Shown piece by piece: positions 26,600 to 38,178 of a DNA stretch of 64,000 nt. The position numbers and the translations under genes are program-made. The notes under the pieces were generated by a model. It ran no database searches. It was not told where the DNA came from and worked only from the letters and a program-made list of their open reading frames with translations. How positions within the stretch are numbered: position 1 is the first letter of the stretch; the number at the start of each line of letters is the position of its first letter. The DNA is from Galaxea fascicularis (lineage: Eukaryota > Cnidaria > Anthozoa > Scleractinia > Euphylliidae): the NCBI GenBank assembly GCA_948470475.1, contig OX419337.1, positions 26,031,045 through 26,095,044 of the forward strand. Reading direction: 5' to 3'.

Positions 26600-28711
26600 A
26601 TGAGCCTCAAAAGTACGTGCCACTTGGTGGATGAATGTGTGATATCCCCGCTTCGAAACAGTCCCGAAGTAAGTCCTGAAGACTCGATAAGTCAAGTTTC
26701 AAGTCTGAATGATTCCGTAAGGTCAAAGGCCTCGTCCTCGTCCTCGTCTAAGAGAAAGCGAGAAGCTAGAATGAAAGCTGCCGTCGCCAACCTACAGGCA
26801 AAACAGTTAGCCGAACAAGTGAAACGAGAAAATGAAGTCCGTGAAGAGGAATTCCGCGAAGAAATGGCTCAACACGACTTAGAGTTAAAACTTGAATATC
26901 GGAAACGGGAGCTGGAGTTGCTTCGAAAGAAAAGAGAGAGCGAAAAGGCAGTTATTTCAGCCCAGAATAAAGCCGAATTAGCCCAACTCGAACACGAAAT
27001 AATAGGGCAAGAAGTTACCGAAAGAAACGCCGAAAAGAATCAAGACAACAAGGTCAGTGAAAAAGTAACATCTATGAAACATTGTTTAATTCCAAGTCCT
27101 AATGTGAATACTGGTGCTGAAAGTATGGATGAATTTTCAAACTCATGTATTGAAGTGAACCCTGGAATGACTTCGGGATATGTTTCCCAAGAACACAAAA
27201 TGTCAGATCATACATCTCTGCAATATGACAAACAAGTTGTCGTCTCGCATGCAGATACCCGAGTTAATGCAACAGCTAAGTGTTTACCGCCAAAGGTCTT
27301 AGAGTTTTATGCACCTAACAGCTGTGGGTGCACATCAACCGCAGTTCAGACACCCCTTATTAAAGACAGTGAATCCAATATGCAAACTTACAGTACTACC
27401 CTAAAGCCAACTCAGCCATACCCGTTCAGCCAAGGAAGTGAATATGTATCTCAGCCTATAATCACCCCTGTTGGGTTAGTGTCAGATCTTCAAACAAACA
27501 CAGCATCCTCATGTCATTACGTGTACTCGCCCCAACAATCAATTGCATACAGTAGTGGATACGCAAGTCCAGTTACATCAGTTTCTTGGTCAACAAAACC
27601 TGAAATTGAGTGTTCAGGAAAACTAAGTTGTCAAACTCCTCAAGTCATTCCTTCATTGTTGGGACCTACATGTGTTAGTGCATCACCTGCTGTTAATAGT
27701 TTCCAAGCCTGTTCCCCTGATCATCCAAAGTTTGAAAGTCCATTGAACCACCCCTGCTCAAGTAGTTCACCATTGTGGTGCCCAAGCCCAAGAAGTACAT
27801 CGACTTCCCACTCAAGTCAAGTTAAGTCAAACCCTCTGCATCGACCAGTTCAAGTAGATCCTGTGGGAGAACCTGTAGATGCATTCATTGACAGGCTGGT
27901 AGATGGCCAGGAGACTGTCTTTACGGCAAATCTCAATAGCTCACAGACAGACTCTGGTATAGCTCTGCTCCGAGCACAGGAGCAGCAACGCTTGCCACCC
28001 CTTGAGCCTTTCAAGTTTACCGGCAAGCCGATTGAGTGGCCCAAGTTTATAGAGCGATTTCGTGACCAGATCCATAATAAGATGACACTGACTGACTCGG
28101 ATCGAATGTCCTATCTCTTTCAAAATCTCAGCGGTGAAGCAAAGAAAGCAGTGGAAAGTGTGGGTGTGACTGGCTATAGTTATCCAACAGCCCTCAAAAT
28201 ACTAAAACGACAATTTGGGAACCCCAGCAGTGTGGCATCAGCCTACTTAAAGAACATGCTCGATAACTCTGTTGTGACTTCACATGATAGACAGGCATTG
28301 CGTGATTATTATTATCAAGTGAAAGCTTGTACCACCTGGTGTGTCAAGATGGGTCAGCCTGCTATACTTTTAACACCAGAGTATCTAAGCAGGGCCACTA
28401 TACGGTTACCCATTAACCTCAGATTGAGATGGTACGAACATATTGATGGTCATACTGAGAGAGCTACCTTAATAGGGTTCGAAAGGTGGCTTTGCAAAAG
28501 AGTTGACACCCTATTCAACCCACTTGAGGATTTCATATGTGAAGAGTGGAACAAGAAGCAGTCGTATACGAGACCAAAGTCAAATCTGAAGCTTCATTCT
28601 CTCGCTACAACTACCAAACCTCCACAGGCAGTTCAAATTCAGCCCTACAACAAGGAAGGTGGGAACTCAGCCAATCCTAATGAACAGAAGTGCGTTGTTT
28701 GTTCAGACTGA
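26600..28711 (+). pseudogene. BEL/Pao gag, ending at an in-frame stop inside the zinc knuckle
   Basis: The first ATG beyond the LTR is at 26600, and the frame upstream is also open through the LTR. The N-terminal third has a Ser tract followed by a long charged coiled coil rich in Glu, Lys and Arg (about 26740-27020). A low-complexity Ser/Pro/Gln region follows, then a DUF1759-type capsid region at about 27993-28460 (FKFTGKPIEWPKFIERFRD, LSGEAKKAVESVG). The frame meets TGA at 28709-28711 between the second Cys and the His of the first CX2C zinc knuckle. The downstream frame is the same, so gag and pol would otherwise be one polyprotein. Confidence 0.88.
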
Positions 28712-31063
28712 CACCGTGTTGCCTTCTGTCCTGCTTTTAAGTCCAAAGCCTTGAAGGAGAGGAAACAAGTTGTATGGGACCATAGACTTTGCTTTAATTG
28801 CCTGAAAGCAAACCATCAATCGAAAGAATGTCCAAGTACCAACCGCTGTCTCAGAGAGCATTGCAACCGACCTCATCACACTCCCCTGCATGAAGATCAT
28901 CAAAGCGACTCACATAGTCACATTTCAGCTCACTGCGAAAGCAGTGATGTACGGTCACCAATCTTTCAAAGGGAGAATGCTCAGCCGCAGGTACCCAGTA
29001 CGAGTTCTCCTCAAGTTCCATCTGAAGTCCCGAGAAGCATCAATCAAGTGAGCGTTGAGCCTCGGAGAAAGGTCCTCCTGCAAGTCCTGCCAGTTCAAAT
29101 ACATGGTCCTCATGGTGTAGTTGACACATATGCTGCCCTTGATGCTGGGAGCGACTCCACCTTAATCAGAAGGGACTTAGCAGACCACCTGCGGCTTGGT
29201 GGTGAGACACACCAGATTAGTCTAAACACAGTTGGATCTGATGCCAAGATCCAGAATGTAAGTCGAGTGAGTTTCTCCTTGTCATCTAAAGTCCACCCTC
29301 AACCGATTTCTGTACAGGGAGCATGGGTGATTGACAGACTTAATGTCCCATCCGTCAAGGTGTCGAAGGAAAGGGTGACTGAACAATGGAACCATTTGTT
29401 GAACATTGACCTTCCTGAACTCCATGGTAGCGATGTAAAGGTTCTCGTTGGATCTGACATGGCTCACTTACTGATTCACCTGGACGTTCGGCAAGGGCGA
29501 TGGGATGAACCCATTGCCGTAAAAACACCCTTGGGGTGGACCCTGTTTGGAAATGTGGACAATGAACACTGTGACACAATCAATGCCAATTTCCTTGTAA
29601 CTGATCAACAAGCTCAACTGCAGAACCAAATTGAGCGGTTTTGGGAGATAGACTCCTATGCTACCAAGCAAGCCCCCTCTGACTCTGGCGTGTCAGCTGA
29701 AGACAGACGAGCGTTGTCGATATTAGAAAGCAGCACAGTGAAGGAGGAAGGCCACTATAAAACAGCACTGTTGTGGAAGGCGGAGCCAAGTTTGCCCAAC
29801 AATCGTGCTATGGCCGTTTCGCGTCTCCATTGTACTGAAAGGAAGCTTAAGAAGAATCCAGAGCTGGCAAGAAAGTACCGGGACGTGATTAACAGTTATA
29901 TCAGTAAAGGACATGCTAAGAAATTGACACCTGAGGAGTCAAGGAAAACGACCTCAAGAACATGGTACCTCCCACACCATGCGGTACTAAACCCCAACAA
30001 ACCAGGGAAGGTTCGTGTAGTTTTTGATGCAGCATCAAAGTATGGCAAAGTTTCCCTGAATGACAACCTGCTCACTGGTCCCGACTTGCTCAATAATTTG
30101 GTAGGAATCCTGTTGCGATTTAGAAGTGGAAAGATTGGTATTATGGCGGATGTGGAACAGATGTTCCATCAGGTCGGAGTTTGTGAAGAAGACAGGGACT
30201 CACTGCGTTTTCTGTGGAGAGATTTAGATGAAGCTAGACCACCAGATGAGTACCAAATGACAGTGCATGTTTTTGGTGCGGTCGACTCACCCTGTTGTGC
30301 CAACTATGCATTAAAAAGAACTGCCCTTGATCAGTCAAAGAACTTCAATGAGGAAGCAGTCCGTGCAGGCTTGCGCAACTTTTACATGGACGATCTTCTA
30401 TCCTCGAAACCAAATTCCGATGGAGCTGCCGACTTGGCTAAGCAGCTAATTAACCTCCTAGCAACAGGAGGCTTCAGACTCACAAAGTGGATGTCGAACA
30501 GCCGAGAGGTCCTGGCAGCGATTCCCTCCTCTGAAGTGGCATGTGATACTGTTGATCTTGATCGTAATGAGTTGCCACAAGAAAGAGCCCTTGGAGTCAA
30601 GTGGTACACGAAACAAGATTTCCTATGTCTGCAACCGGTGAAGAGTGGCTTCCCTGACACCAAGAGGGGGATATTGAGTGCCACAAGTAGCGTGTTTGAC
30701 CCCCTCGGTTTGGCTGCGCCATATGTGATTAAGGCAAAGCTGATCATACAGGAGCTGTGGAGACGTCAAACTGATTGGAACGAAGAGCTACCTGATGAAA
30801 TTCTTCGGAGCTGGCAAAGCTGGAAAGATGGTTTGAAGTCATCTCAGATTACTGCGGTTCCCAGGTGGTATGGATTCCACCGTGACGAATGCCAAGATGT
30901 GCAACTACATGTATTTTGTGACGCCTCAGAGATGGCTTATGGAGCCGTAGCCTATTTCCGAACAATCAGTCATGGACGTGTAAATGTGAGTTTCATCATG
31001 AGTAAGACAAGGCTAGCCCCGATCAAGACCTTGACTATACCACGCCTCTACCTCCGATGGTAA
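28712..31063 (+). pseudogene. BEL/Pao pol: protease, reverse transcriptase, start of RNase H
   Basis: In frame with gag after the stop. It opens with zinc-knuckle residues (CFNCLKANHQSKEC). An aspartic protease follows with LDAGSDSTLI near 29140. Reverse transcriptase shows the first catalytic Asp in MADVEQMF near 30150 and the YMDD box at 30383-30394. RNase H starts HVFCDASEMAYGA near 30910. The frame stops at 31061-31063 just after TIPRL, where the family normally continues. The next stretch belongs to the RNase H end in another frame, so an internal piece is missing. Confidence 0.88.
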
Positions 31064-32115
31064 GGAATGGCACCATGTGCCAGGCTCAATGAATGTTGCC
31101 GATGACTGCACAAGAGGGATCGAAATGTGTGATTTGACCCCTGAGTGTCGGTGGATCAGTGGCCCCACCTTCCTCATGCTCTCTAAAGACCAGTGGCCAA
31201 GGAGTGAAAGGAAAGCAGAATTTGATGACAGTCAGCTGGAAGTCAAGGCTTCAGTCCTGACAACGTCCGCTACATCCAGTGTGAGTATGGTAGCGTGGGA
31301 GAGGCACTCTTCTTGGAAGAAGCTAGTGCGCATGTACGCATGGTGGATGAGGTACAAGTTCAAGTTAAAGTGTAAAGTGAGGAAGCAATGTCCTCCCTCA
31401 GAGCGACAAGGGAAAATGTTGTGCACCAATGATCTTAAAGAGGCCTCTCTAGCCTTATGCCAGTTAGCAAAGATTGAGTCGTACAAAGAAGACTATGAAG
31501 ATCTTCAAGCCAACAGGGCACTACCCCACAATAGTTCACTACTACCACTGCAGCCTATTTTCTTTGGCGGAGTTATCAGAGTTGGAGGCCGTATCAACAA
31601 AGCTCCTATACCATTTGAGGCAAGGCACCAAGTGATTGTTCCCCCATCACATCCAATTTCAAAACTCGTGGTATAAGACCTTCATGAGAAGCATCTACAC
31701 GTTGGGAGAGAACATACTCTAGCCCTTGGACGTCAGCAGTTCTGGATTCCACAAGGAAAGTCACTTGCTAGGAAGATCGTTAATGATTGCCTGCTCTGTA
31801 GGAGAAGGAGAACCAAGCCTAAGGTGCCTGTAATGGCGGACTTGCCCAGAGAGCGACTTGCATTTTTTGAGCCTCCGTTTACAAACACTGGTGTGGACTA
31901 TTTTGGTCCTATGAATGTTAAGAAAGGAAGAAGCACCGAGAAAAGACGGGGATGCATCTTTACCTGTCTAACCACCCGAGCGGTCCATTTAGAGCTAGCA
32001 GGAGACTTAAGTACTGATTCGTGATGGAAGAGTGCGTATGGCAGAAGTGAAGACTCCAAATGGAATCTTGATGCGCCCAGCTGCTAAGCTGTGCTTGTTG
32101 GAAGCGTCTGCTTGA
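31064..32115 (+). pseudogene. BEL/Pao pol: RNase H end and broken integrase
   Basis: From 31077 the frame reads VPGSMNVADDCTRG-like RNase H tail, then the linker, and stops at 31674-31676 (TAA). The same frame continues with the integrase zinc motif (HEKHLHVG... CLLCRRRR, about 31680-31815) and the start of the catalytic core with its first Asp in NTGVDYFGPM near 31890. After 32030 it jumps to a short C-terminal end (RVRMAEVKTPNG...KLCLLE) with TGA at 32113-32115. The second Asp and the Glu of the integrase triad are lost. Confidence 0.85.
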
Positions 32116-32243
32116 TTAAATGAACAGTAGAGCTCGGAGGACAGTAAACGTTTAAGACATCTTCGCTTAAAGATTGCTTATTGTTGTTGTTATGTTGAAC
32201 CTAGGAACCGTTTTCTAAGGAGTTCGTTCTTTGTAACTCACTC

Positions 32244-32254
32244 GGCGGGGATGA
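32244..32254 (+). other. Polypurine tract before the 3' LTR
   Basis: GGCGGGGATGA directly precedes the TGGAGC start of the 3' LTR, the expected place for the plus-strand primer. It is broken by one C and one T, so it is a weak tract. Confidence 0.6.
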
Positions 32255-32397
32255 TGGAGCGGCCACTTCCGGTCGCAGCCTCGCTCCAGGTTTTGTTTAA
32301 ATTTCCCATGAGCGCGCGCGCGAGTGGGGGCACGAGGTCAAGCAAAATAAAACATGTCTGCGTTGTGTTTAAAAATTATGTTTATTTGGTCTATCCA
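32255..32397 (+). repeat. 3' LTR of BEL/Pao element
   Basis: 143 bp, TGGAGCGG...TCTATCCA, one substitution from the 5' LTR (C versus G near base 20). It is followed by the CTTAT target duplication at 32398-32402. Confidence 0.95.
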
Positions 32398-33290
32398 CTT
32401 ATGGACACCAAACAGACGGCATGATGCATGGACATGTCAAAAATTTCTCAAAGTTTGGACCTTTGCGACACGCTACGGTCAGAAGAAAACAAAACTGTGA
32501 CGGGTAATAACTTCGCAGTCACTACAAAATTTTAAAACATAACTTGTGTAGTTGGAGTCTGTCAATTTGAATAACGATCACATACATGGTATGCGAGATT
32601 GTAAAACTGACATTTCACAAAGATCGGGAAAAGTTTTTTCAGCAGTAAGTAAATTACACCACTACTTAGATGTAATTAAGAAATTCCCCAATTATTGTCC
32701 TTGAAATGAAGAATTTAAACACACGAAAATTACGCCGCTCGTAAACGCTGATTTTTCAAGGAACTTTCCATATGAAGAGGTCTTCGATGTCGTTTAAAGA
32801 AAATGGAAGACGGTCTATGCTCACCAAAAACATTTTTAATTCTTTCACGTGATGTTTGCGTTTCGAGTGAGTTGCATGATATAGATGAATAAAATACCCT
32901 GCTATGTGATGGAAAAAATGACAAATACAAAATTCATGACATTCTTTATTAAGTTAACACAGGAAGTTTTCAGAGGTATTGGCGCTCCAGCAAAGAAAAA
33001 GTGTTAAAAAATCAAAAATTTAACTCTACAAATAGGTTTTTTAGGTTTGTAATTGCAAGGATAAAAAAAAATTTGGCAACTGGAACTCATTATAGACCAC
33101 AGTTCCTGATTGCATCTCAAACTGGACTTCAATCCAAGACAATGTCTGTCATAAAAGTTAGAATAAGAATTTTCTTCAGGTTCAAGGTGTCCAACACAAT
33201 TATTTATTTCGATTTTAAAGATATCGTTAAATATTTCTAAAGGGCGCAGATTTTCTGCAATAAACAATACGCTTGAGGGATGCATTTAGG
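32398..33290. other. Relict unit, right part
   Basis: Just after the 3' LTR, ACCAAACAGACGGCATGATG matches the unit 2 sequence that follows the insertion point, so the host sequence resumes cleanly. From about 32440 it aligns with 35830-36340 of unit 3, with a loss of about 0.8 kb. No exon of the gene family follows, so the unit's gene is gone. Confidence 0.75.
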
Positions 33291-33657
33291 CACAGAAAGT
33301 TGATGGCTATAAAACAACTAGTTTTTAGCGAGGGCGCCTCCTTTGTGGACTATTCTGGAACGGAATACTTGCAATAGTCTGCAATCATATTATTTTGTAT
33401 TGGGACCTACTCTTTTTTCGGAATGAAATGAATAGTGTCGACCGTAATTCGCTTGCTTGCTTTGCGTTTGCCTTCCTTCTCTTAATGACTGGTCGGTCAA
33501 ACTGGAGTAACCTTCATCTGTTTGTTAACCACTGAAAAACAAAACCAAAATCAAAAGCAATTGCAATCGTGACTTGGTTGCGCGTATTTTCCCGTGCTTG
33601 GTACCGGCTACACGTAATTGCCTCGTGTTTTGATTGTGTTGTGAAGTGTTGTAAAGT
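33291..33657. other. Spacer, nothing recognised
   Basis: Unique sequence without a plausible gene. The text around 33540-33620 (AAACCAAAATCAAAAGCAAT, then a TTTTCCCGTGCTTGG phrase) faintly resembles the promoter-proximal flank of other units but has no exon 1 after it. Confidence 0.4.
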
Positions 33658-33729
33658 GCAAGTGAAGAGTGATTATCGCAGTAAATTTTCCAATTTAAGC
33701 AACTGGAAAGAAGAAGCCTGAAAAAATCA

Positions 33730-33730
<1 letters not shown>

Positions 33731-33763
<33 letters not shown>

Positions 33764-33802
33764 GATACCGGTGCGATGCTCTACCAACTGAGCTATGAAG
33801 CC
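33731..33802 (-). tRNA. tRNA-Thr(GGT)-like cloverleaf, probably SINE head
   Basis: 72 bases fold as 7-bp acceptor (GGCTTCA/TGAAGCC), 4-bp D stem, 5-bp anticodon stem and 5-bp T stem (ACGGG/CCCGT) with a TTCGAAT loop. The anticodon loop is CCGGTAT, so the anticodon would be GGT. Position 33 is C instead of the nearly universal U, and the last anticodon-stem pair is A-C. GGT is not the usual eukaryotic Thr anticodon. It is most likely a non-functional SINE head. Confidence 0.7.
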
Positions 33803-33978
33803 ACACATTGGGAGCGAGGTCAATTTATTGAGTTCATACTTTCCCGCACAGTGAAGTGATGTGAAGTGTATATGAAATAATTCATATTTGTACTGCGGTT
33901 GTAGATGCAAGTGAAGAGTGATCATCACAGTAAATTTTCCAATTTAAGCAACTGGAAAAAAGACGCCTGAAAAAATCA

Positions 33979-33979
<1 letters not shown>

Positions 33980-34012
<33 letters not shown>

Positions 34013-34051
34013 GATACCGGTGCGATGCTCTACCAACTGAGCTATGAAGCC
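33980..34051 (-). tRNA. tRNA-Thr(GGT)-like cloverleaf, second tandem copy
   Basis: Identical over the 72 bases to the copy at 33731-33802, including the C at position 33. It belongs to the second SINE copy. Identity of both heads points to recent tandem duplication of the repeat unit. Confidence 0.7.
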
Positions 34052-34075
34052 ACACATTGGGAGCGAGGTCAATGT

Positions 34076-34451
34076 TGTAAAGTGTTGTTAAGTGTTGTAG
34101 AGTGTTGTAAAGCGCCTTAGATCATTGCGTCATGGCAATGCACTATAGAAATTGATAAACTTTACTTTACTCAGTTTTACTTTCATTGGGCTGTTTGCAT
34201 GTCTTGTGATTGCCCAGAGTAGTTTCTCGGATGTTAGGTTACTAAGAAAGAAGCCGGACCTGTTTCTTCTGGGTACGTTTCGGCGGAAATTCATGCGGGG
34301 CCCGCCAAGCCATGGTTACCAGCAGTCAGGTTCTAACTTACCTTCCACAATATTCCGCTTTCGGAATACGTGTTATTTTTGGGAGAGAGGTATTCTGGTT
34401 ATTGGTATTCCAAGTTAAAAAATAAGGTTCACAAAAACATCACGTTTTCTA
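34076..34451. other. Spacer with short AGTGTTGTA repeats
   Basis: GTTGTAAAGTGTTGTTAAGT and two further variants follow the SINE pair directly (about 34073-34120). After that the sequence is unique up to the start of unit 3 homology near 34452. No gene was recognised. Confidence 0.45.
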
Positions 34452-36426
34452 AACACGGAAGTGACCTGAGACCCGAGTGCGAAGAAAAGTCTGGGCCGAG
34501 CGTATGAACCTAACCTGTGTTAACCGCTGTGAAACGTAAGAAAAGAAGAACAGTTCGATAACGACAACTTTCTTGTGAGTCTGTGAGTTTACTAAGTCAT
34601 TTAACGAGATACAAGAACGTTTTAGACACCATCAGGTTAACTGATTTCGTAGAAGTTACGAACTAAAACAAAACAATAACACAGCGATAAACCTCCAGTA
34701 GTGTTGCCAGGCAGGACGCGTATGATTTTCAAGCATATGATCCGAATTTCTGAGTAAACCTTATCCTATCAATTCTGTTTATTCTGGTATTGGAAGAAGA
34801 ATCATACACGAATATTGTCGATCATTTTCCTACTCCGGACAACAGCTTGCTCAGGAATAGCCTCAAACCAACTCGCTCTTACAAAACCTGGTTATGAGAA
34901 ATCTCGTACACCAAAACCACAGTAGGAAAATTCAGAGTAGTCTAAAAGAAAGCTTCATGAATAACTTCTGAAAAGCAAACTGAAGGAATGATGCGTGGGC
35001 AGGCTGATATCCCGTTTGCATCCTGTTATTGCAAACATTGTTTTCACCTGCTTTTTGAGCTTATGAAGTCTAAATGACAGGCTCATAACAATTTCAACTG
35101 GCAAGACCTATTAAAAGGTGTCCCGTGTTAGTTGACAAAGCAGTCTGTCTTTAGATGAGGTAGCGTTTCGGTCACAACTTAACTCAAAGGTATGTTACAA
35201 ACGTTTTATACCTATGTTTTAAAGCGTTCAGTATCCTTAACATAATTTTGCCTAAAAGGGGGTAAAAAAGTATTTTGAGGGCCACCCAAACAAAAATGCC
35301 TTAAAACTGGCGTTTGATTTTTTAGAAGAAAAACAAAAAAAGGAGGCTTTCATAATGTTATTAAACTTTTTGTACTCGGGTCGAATTTATGGTTAAAACT
35401 CCGGTAAAAGTTTACTTTTTGGGAAAAATGCCTTAGATCCTTACCTGGAAAAATGCTTATGCACTCTAATAAGCGACGAGAAAGAAATTGTTTGAGATTG
35501 AAATTGAGGCACTGTCAACAGAGGAAGATCATTAGCTCAGTGTAATTTTGCCCTTCATAAATAGTTTTGATCACCACGTTTCCCGTAGGTTTTTATCTTT
35601 TCATCAAGTTGGAAGCATGTGATCCTTTCGTCTTTTGAGGTAAGGAATGGTTTTTTTTTCCAGCGAAGTGTCGAAAAATTTATTTTAAGTTGCAAAAAAG
35701 AATCAAAATCAACTTCTTGAATTCAACCTACTGGAAAACATATCTCATGAAAAAAAACTCTCGGCCGAAAAAAAATATGACTTGAAAGAAACATTGCGCA
35801 TAGTGAGGGATTTCCGTGTTAAATCAGTTTTACGTCAAAAAAGTCCAAACGTTTGTGCCTTTACGAGACGCCTACGTCAGAAGTAAAGAGAACTTTGAGC
35901 TATAACTTCGCAGTTATTGTAAAATTTTACATTTGGATTCAGCCAACTTGAGTAAGCATCACATACATCGCATGCGAGATTGCTCGTAAACGCTTCTTTT
36001 TCAAGGAATTTTCGTCATGAAGAGGTCTTCGATGTCCTTTAATGTCGTTCAAACTTAAGTCTTGAAAAGGAAATGGAAGAAGGTCTGTGTTCACCGAAAA
36101 CATTTTCAATTCTTTTAAACGAGTTACATGGTAATAGAGAAGACAATACAGCGCCAATGGAGAAAACGACAAATAAAGAATTCATGACATTCACAGGAAG
36201 TTTTAGGGTTATTGGCACTTCAGAAAAGGAAAAGTGATTAGAAAATGAAAAATTTAACTCCACAAGTAGCTAGGTTTTTCGGTTTGTCTTTTCAAGGCAA
36301 ACAAGCATGTAGCAAACTCATCATCGACCATAGTTCCTGAATTCAGTTGAAACTAGACTTCAATCCAAAAATATGTATTCGTAAAAATTAGAACAGGCGT
36401 TTGAATGGACGGATCAGAATTTCTAG

Positions 36427-36457
<31 letters not shown>

Positions 36458-38178
36458 TTTTAAGGTATGTACATTAACTTCTATTTTTAAAATATGGTTG
36501 AATAATCCCAGCAATCACAGCCGGATTCTCTGAAATTATCAAAACAGGAAAGCTTATTCAAAACGAAGTGTTTAACAAAGTTAATCAGTGGAAGGAATTC
36601 AAATATGAATAATGATCAAACAGACCGAAAAACTGACAGTGTTTTAAACAATTGTTCTTCGTTTTCTTGTTTCTTTTAGCCAAAGTCGGTCAAATATTTC
36701 TAACTTTTCATTATGGGTTTACCGGATTGTTTTACCTCAAGATCCCCCACTTGGTTGATTTAGATATTACAACTCCTTTTTGCGGCTGAAGACGCTAACG
36801 GGAAGATAATAAATAACGAGCTCCTTTTTCGGTTTTAAAGCAAAGCTTATTCAGATGAGGACATCAAAGCTACAGAACGAATCACTTCTTATGCAAAATG
36901 TAGAGTGTAAAACGTCATGGGAATTTTAAAGATGTTTTACAAGGTTTTGAAATGTTTGTCCAGTTTACCTTTTCATGTGAATAATTAATATCGTCAATGG
37001 GAACTGATAAGGCATCCCTGCGAAATTGAAAGAAAGAAAGGAAAGGAAAGAAAAAAAGGAAGAAAGAGAGAAAACAAGACCAAAATTTTTAACGTGCCAA
37101 AAAAGAAAAAGTTAAAAACCATAATAGGCCTATTGTCTTGAAACTAATGTCGTACAGTGCCAAACTCAGATGAATTTGACCCGACAGTTATGGAATTTTT
37201 GAGGGACAGACGGCAATCAGAAATCTAGGGTTTTCTCTTTTAACTTGCCTTGAAACTACCACATTTGTATTACTATGTGTCTTCCCTCTTATAGAGATGA
37301 TTTACAATTGTGCAAAACCACTACTTATGAGTGCCAAACTTCCACTTCCGGTTGCCGTCCGTCGGTCAAAAACGCCTTTACTTAAGTTCCTTGACTGTAG
37401 CACGGCAAAGGTGTCAAACGTGGAACTTAATTCAGTCGCACCAAATTCAAAATGCTATCAAAAACAACCTGAAAGAAACCTTCCATCTTAAAATGCATTA
37501 AAATACTTACGAATTTAGTTCGGCACAGTAATAGCACGCCGTTCATTGAAACCAAGTCGAGCTACTGTCGTGCGTACTAAGCAGTCGTGGCATACTTAAT
37601 TCAACCTGCCGAACTGAATTTTTTCAAACGTCGGGTTACTGCCGTGCTTGAGGCGAATTTAATTTTTGTATTTAGTTCGGCACGGCATTAGTGCGCCGCT
37701 TGAAATAGGCCTTACATCTGCGAGTTTGGGGAGTTTTACAGAAATTAAGGATTTTGAGGCAATGATATGTTTGAAAGGTACACACGGAGTCCGGAGTAAG
37801 ATTGCACAAGAATTCACGTTACCTACAATTAATTGCCCAATCACACGAGACAGAAAAAAGAGCTGAGTCAATCAGAAAACGAAGTAATTAAATGCAGCAG
37901 ACGCAATTAAAGCGCGGGAAAATACGCGCGTGCAAGTGACGATTGGTTTTGGTTTTGTTTCTGATTGGTTAACTAAGTGGCGCCTACTTTGCTGACCAAC
38001 CAATGAGCAAAGTAAAGCACAATCAAATACAATTACCCCTCAACACTCGATACAAAAGCACTCTGTTGATAGTAATATTAGAAATCTCATCAAGTCTGAT
38101 TTATTGTTCTTAAAAATAATTTTAAGGGATTGTTGTGTTACTGCCTGCAGCTTTTCAATCACTGACGAGAAAGATAAA
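34452..38178. other. Unit 3 5' spacer
   Basis: It aligns patchily with the 5' spacers of units 1, 2, 4 and 5 and with the relict unit. It contains a poly-T run of about 30 bases near 36425-36453, a purine-rich AAAGAAAG tract near 37025-37070, and a patch at about 37490-37720 where AATTTAGTTCGGCAC occurs twice directly and once inverted (GCCGAACTGAATT), probably another small repeat. CCAATGAG at 38000-38007 lies 170 bases before the ATG. No conserved coding frame was found. Confidence 0.6.

Larger units (their letters stand above)
26412..32397 (+). mobile_element. BEL/Pao LTR retrotransposon, 5986 bp, coding region decayed
   Basis: Two 143-bp LTRs (26412-26554 and 32255-32397) differ at one base only. 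A CTTAT duplication flanks the element (26407-26411 and 32398-32402). A primer-binding site and a purine-rich tract adjoin the LTRs. The order gag - protease - reverse transcriptase - RNase H - integrase, the DUF1759-like gag and the protease type are those of BEL/Pao. The coding region carries an in-frame stop, a frameshift with internal loss in RNase H, another stop before the integrase zinc motif and a large loss in the integrase core. The element is non-autonomous, yet its LTRs indicate a recent insertion. Confidence 0.93.
33658..34075 (-). mobile_element. Two tandem tRNA-headed SINE copies, 249-bp period
   Basis: The block starting GCAAGTGAAGAGTGAT at 33658 recurs at 33907. It runs through AATTTTCCAATTTAAGCAAC, the AAAAAATCAGG junction, a complete tRNA-like head and CACACATTGGGAGCGAGGTC. 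The element is on the minus strand: the tRNA head comes first and the body follows toward lower coordinates. Between copies lies the TGTACTGCGGTTGTAG part. A truncated third copy is at 25432-25557. Confidence 0.8.

Noticed and set aside
33731..34051. Two functional tRNA-Thr genes
   Set aside because: The anticodon loop lacks U33, the stem has a closing mismatch, and the sequence is part of a dispersed repeat.
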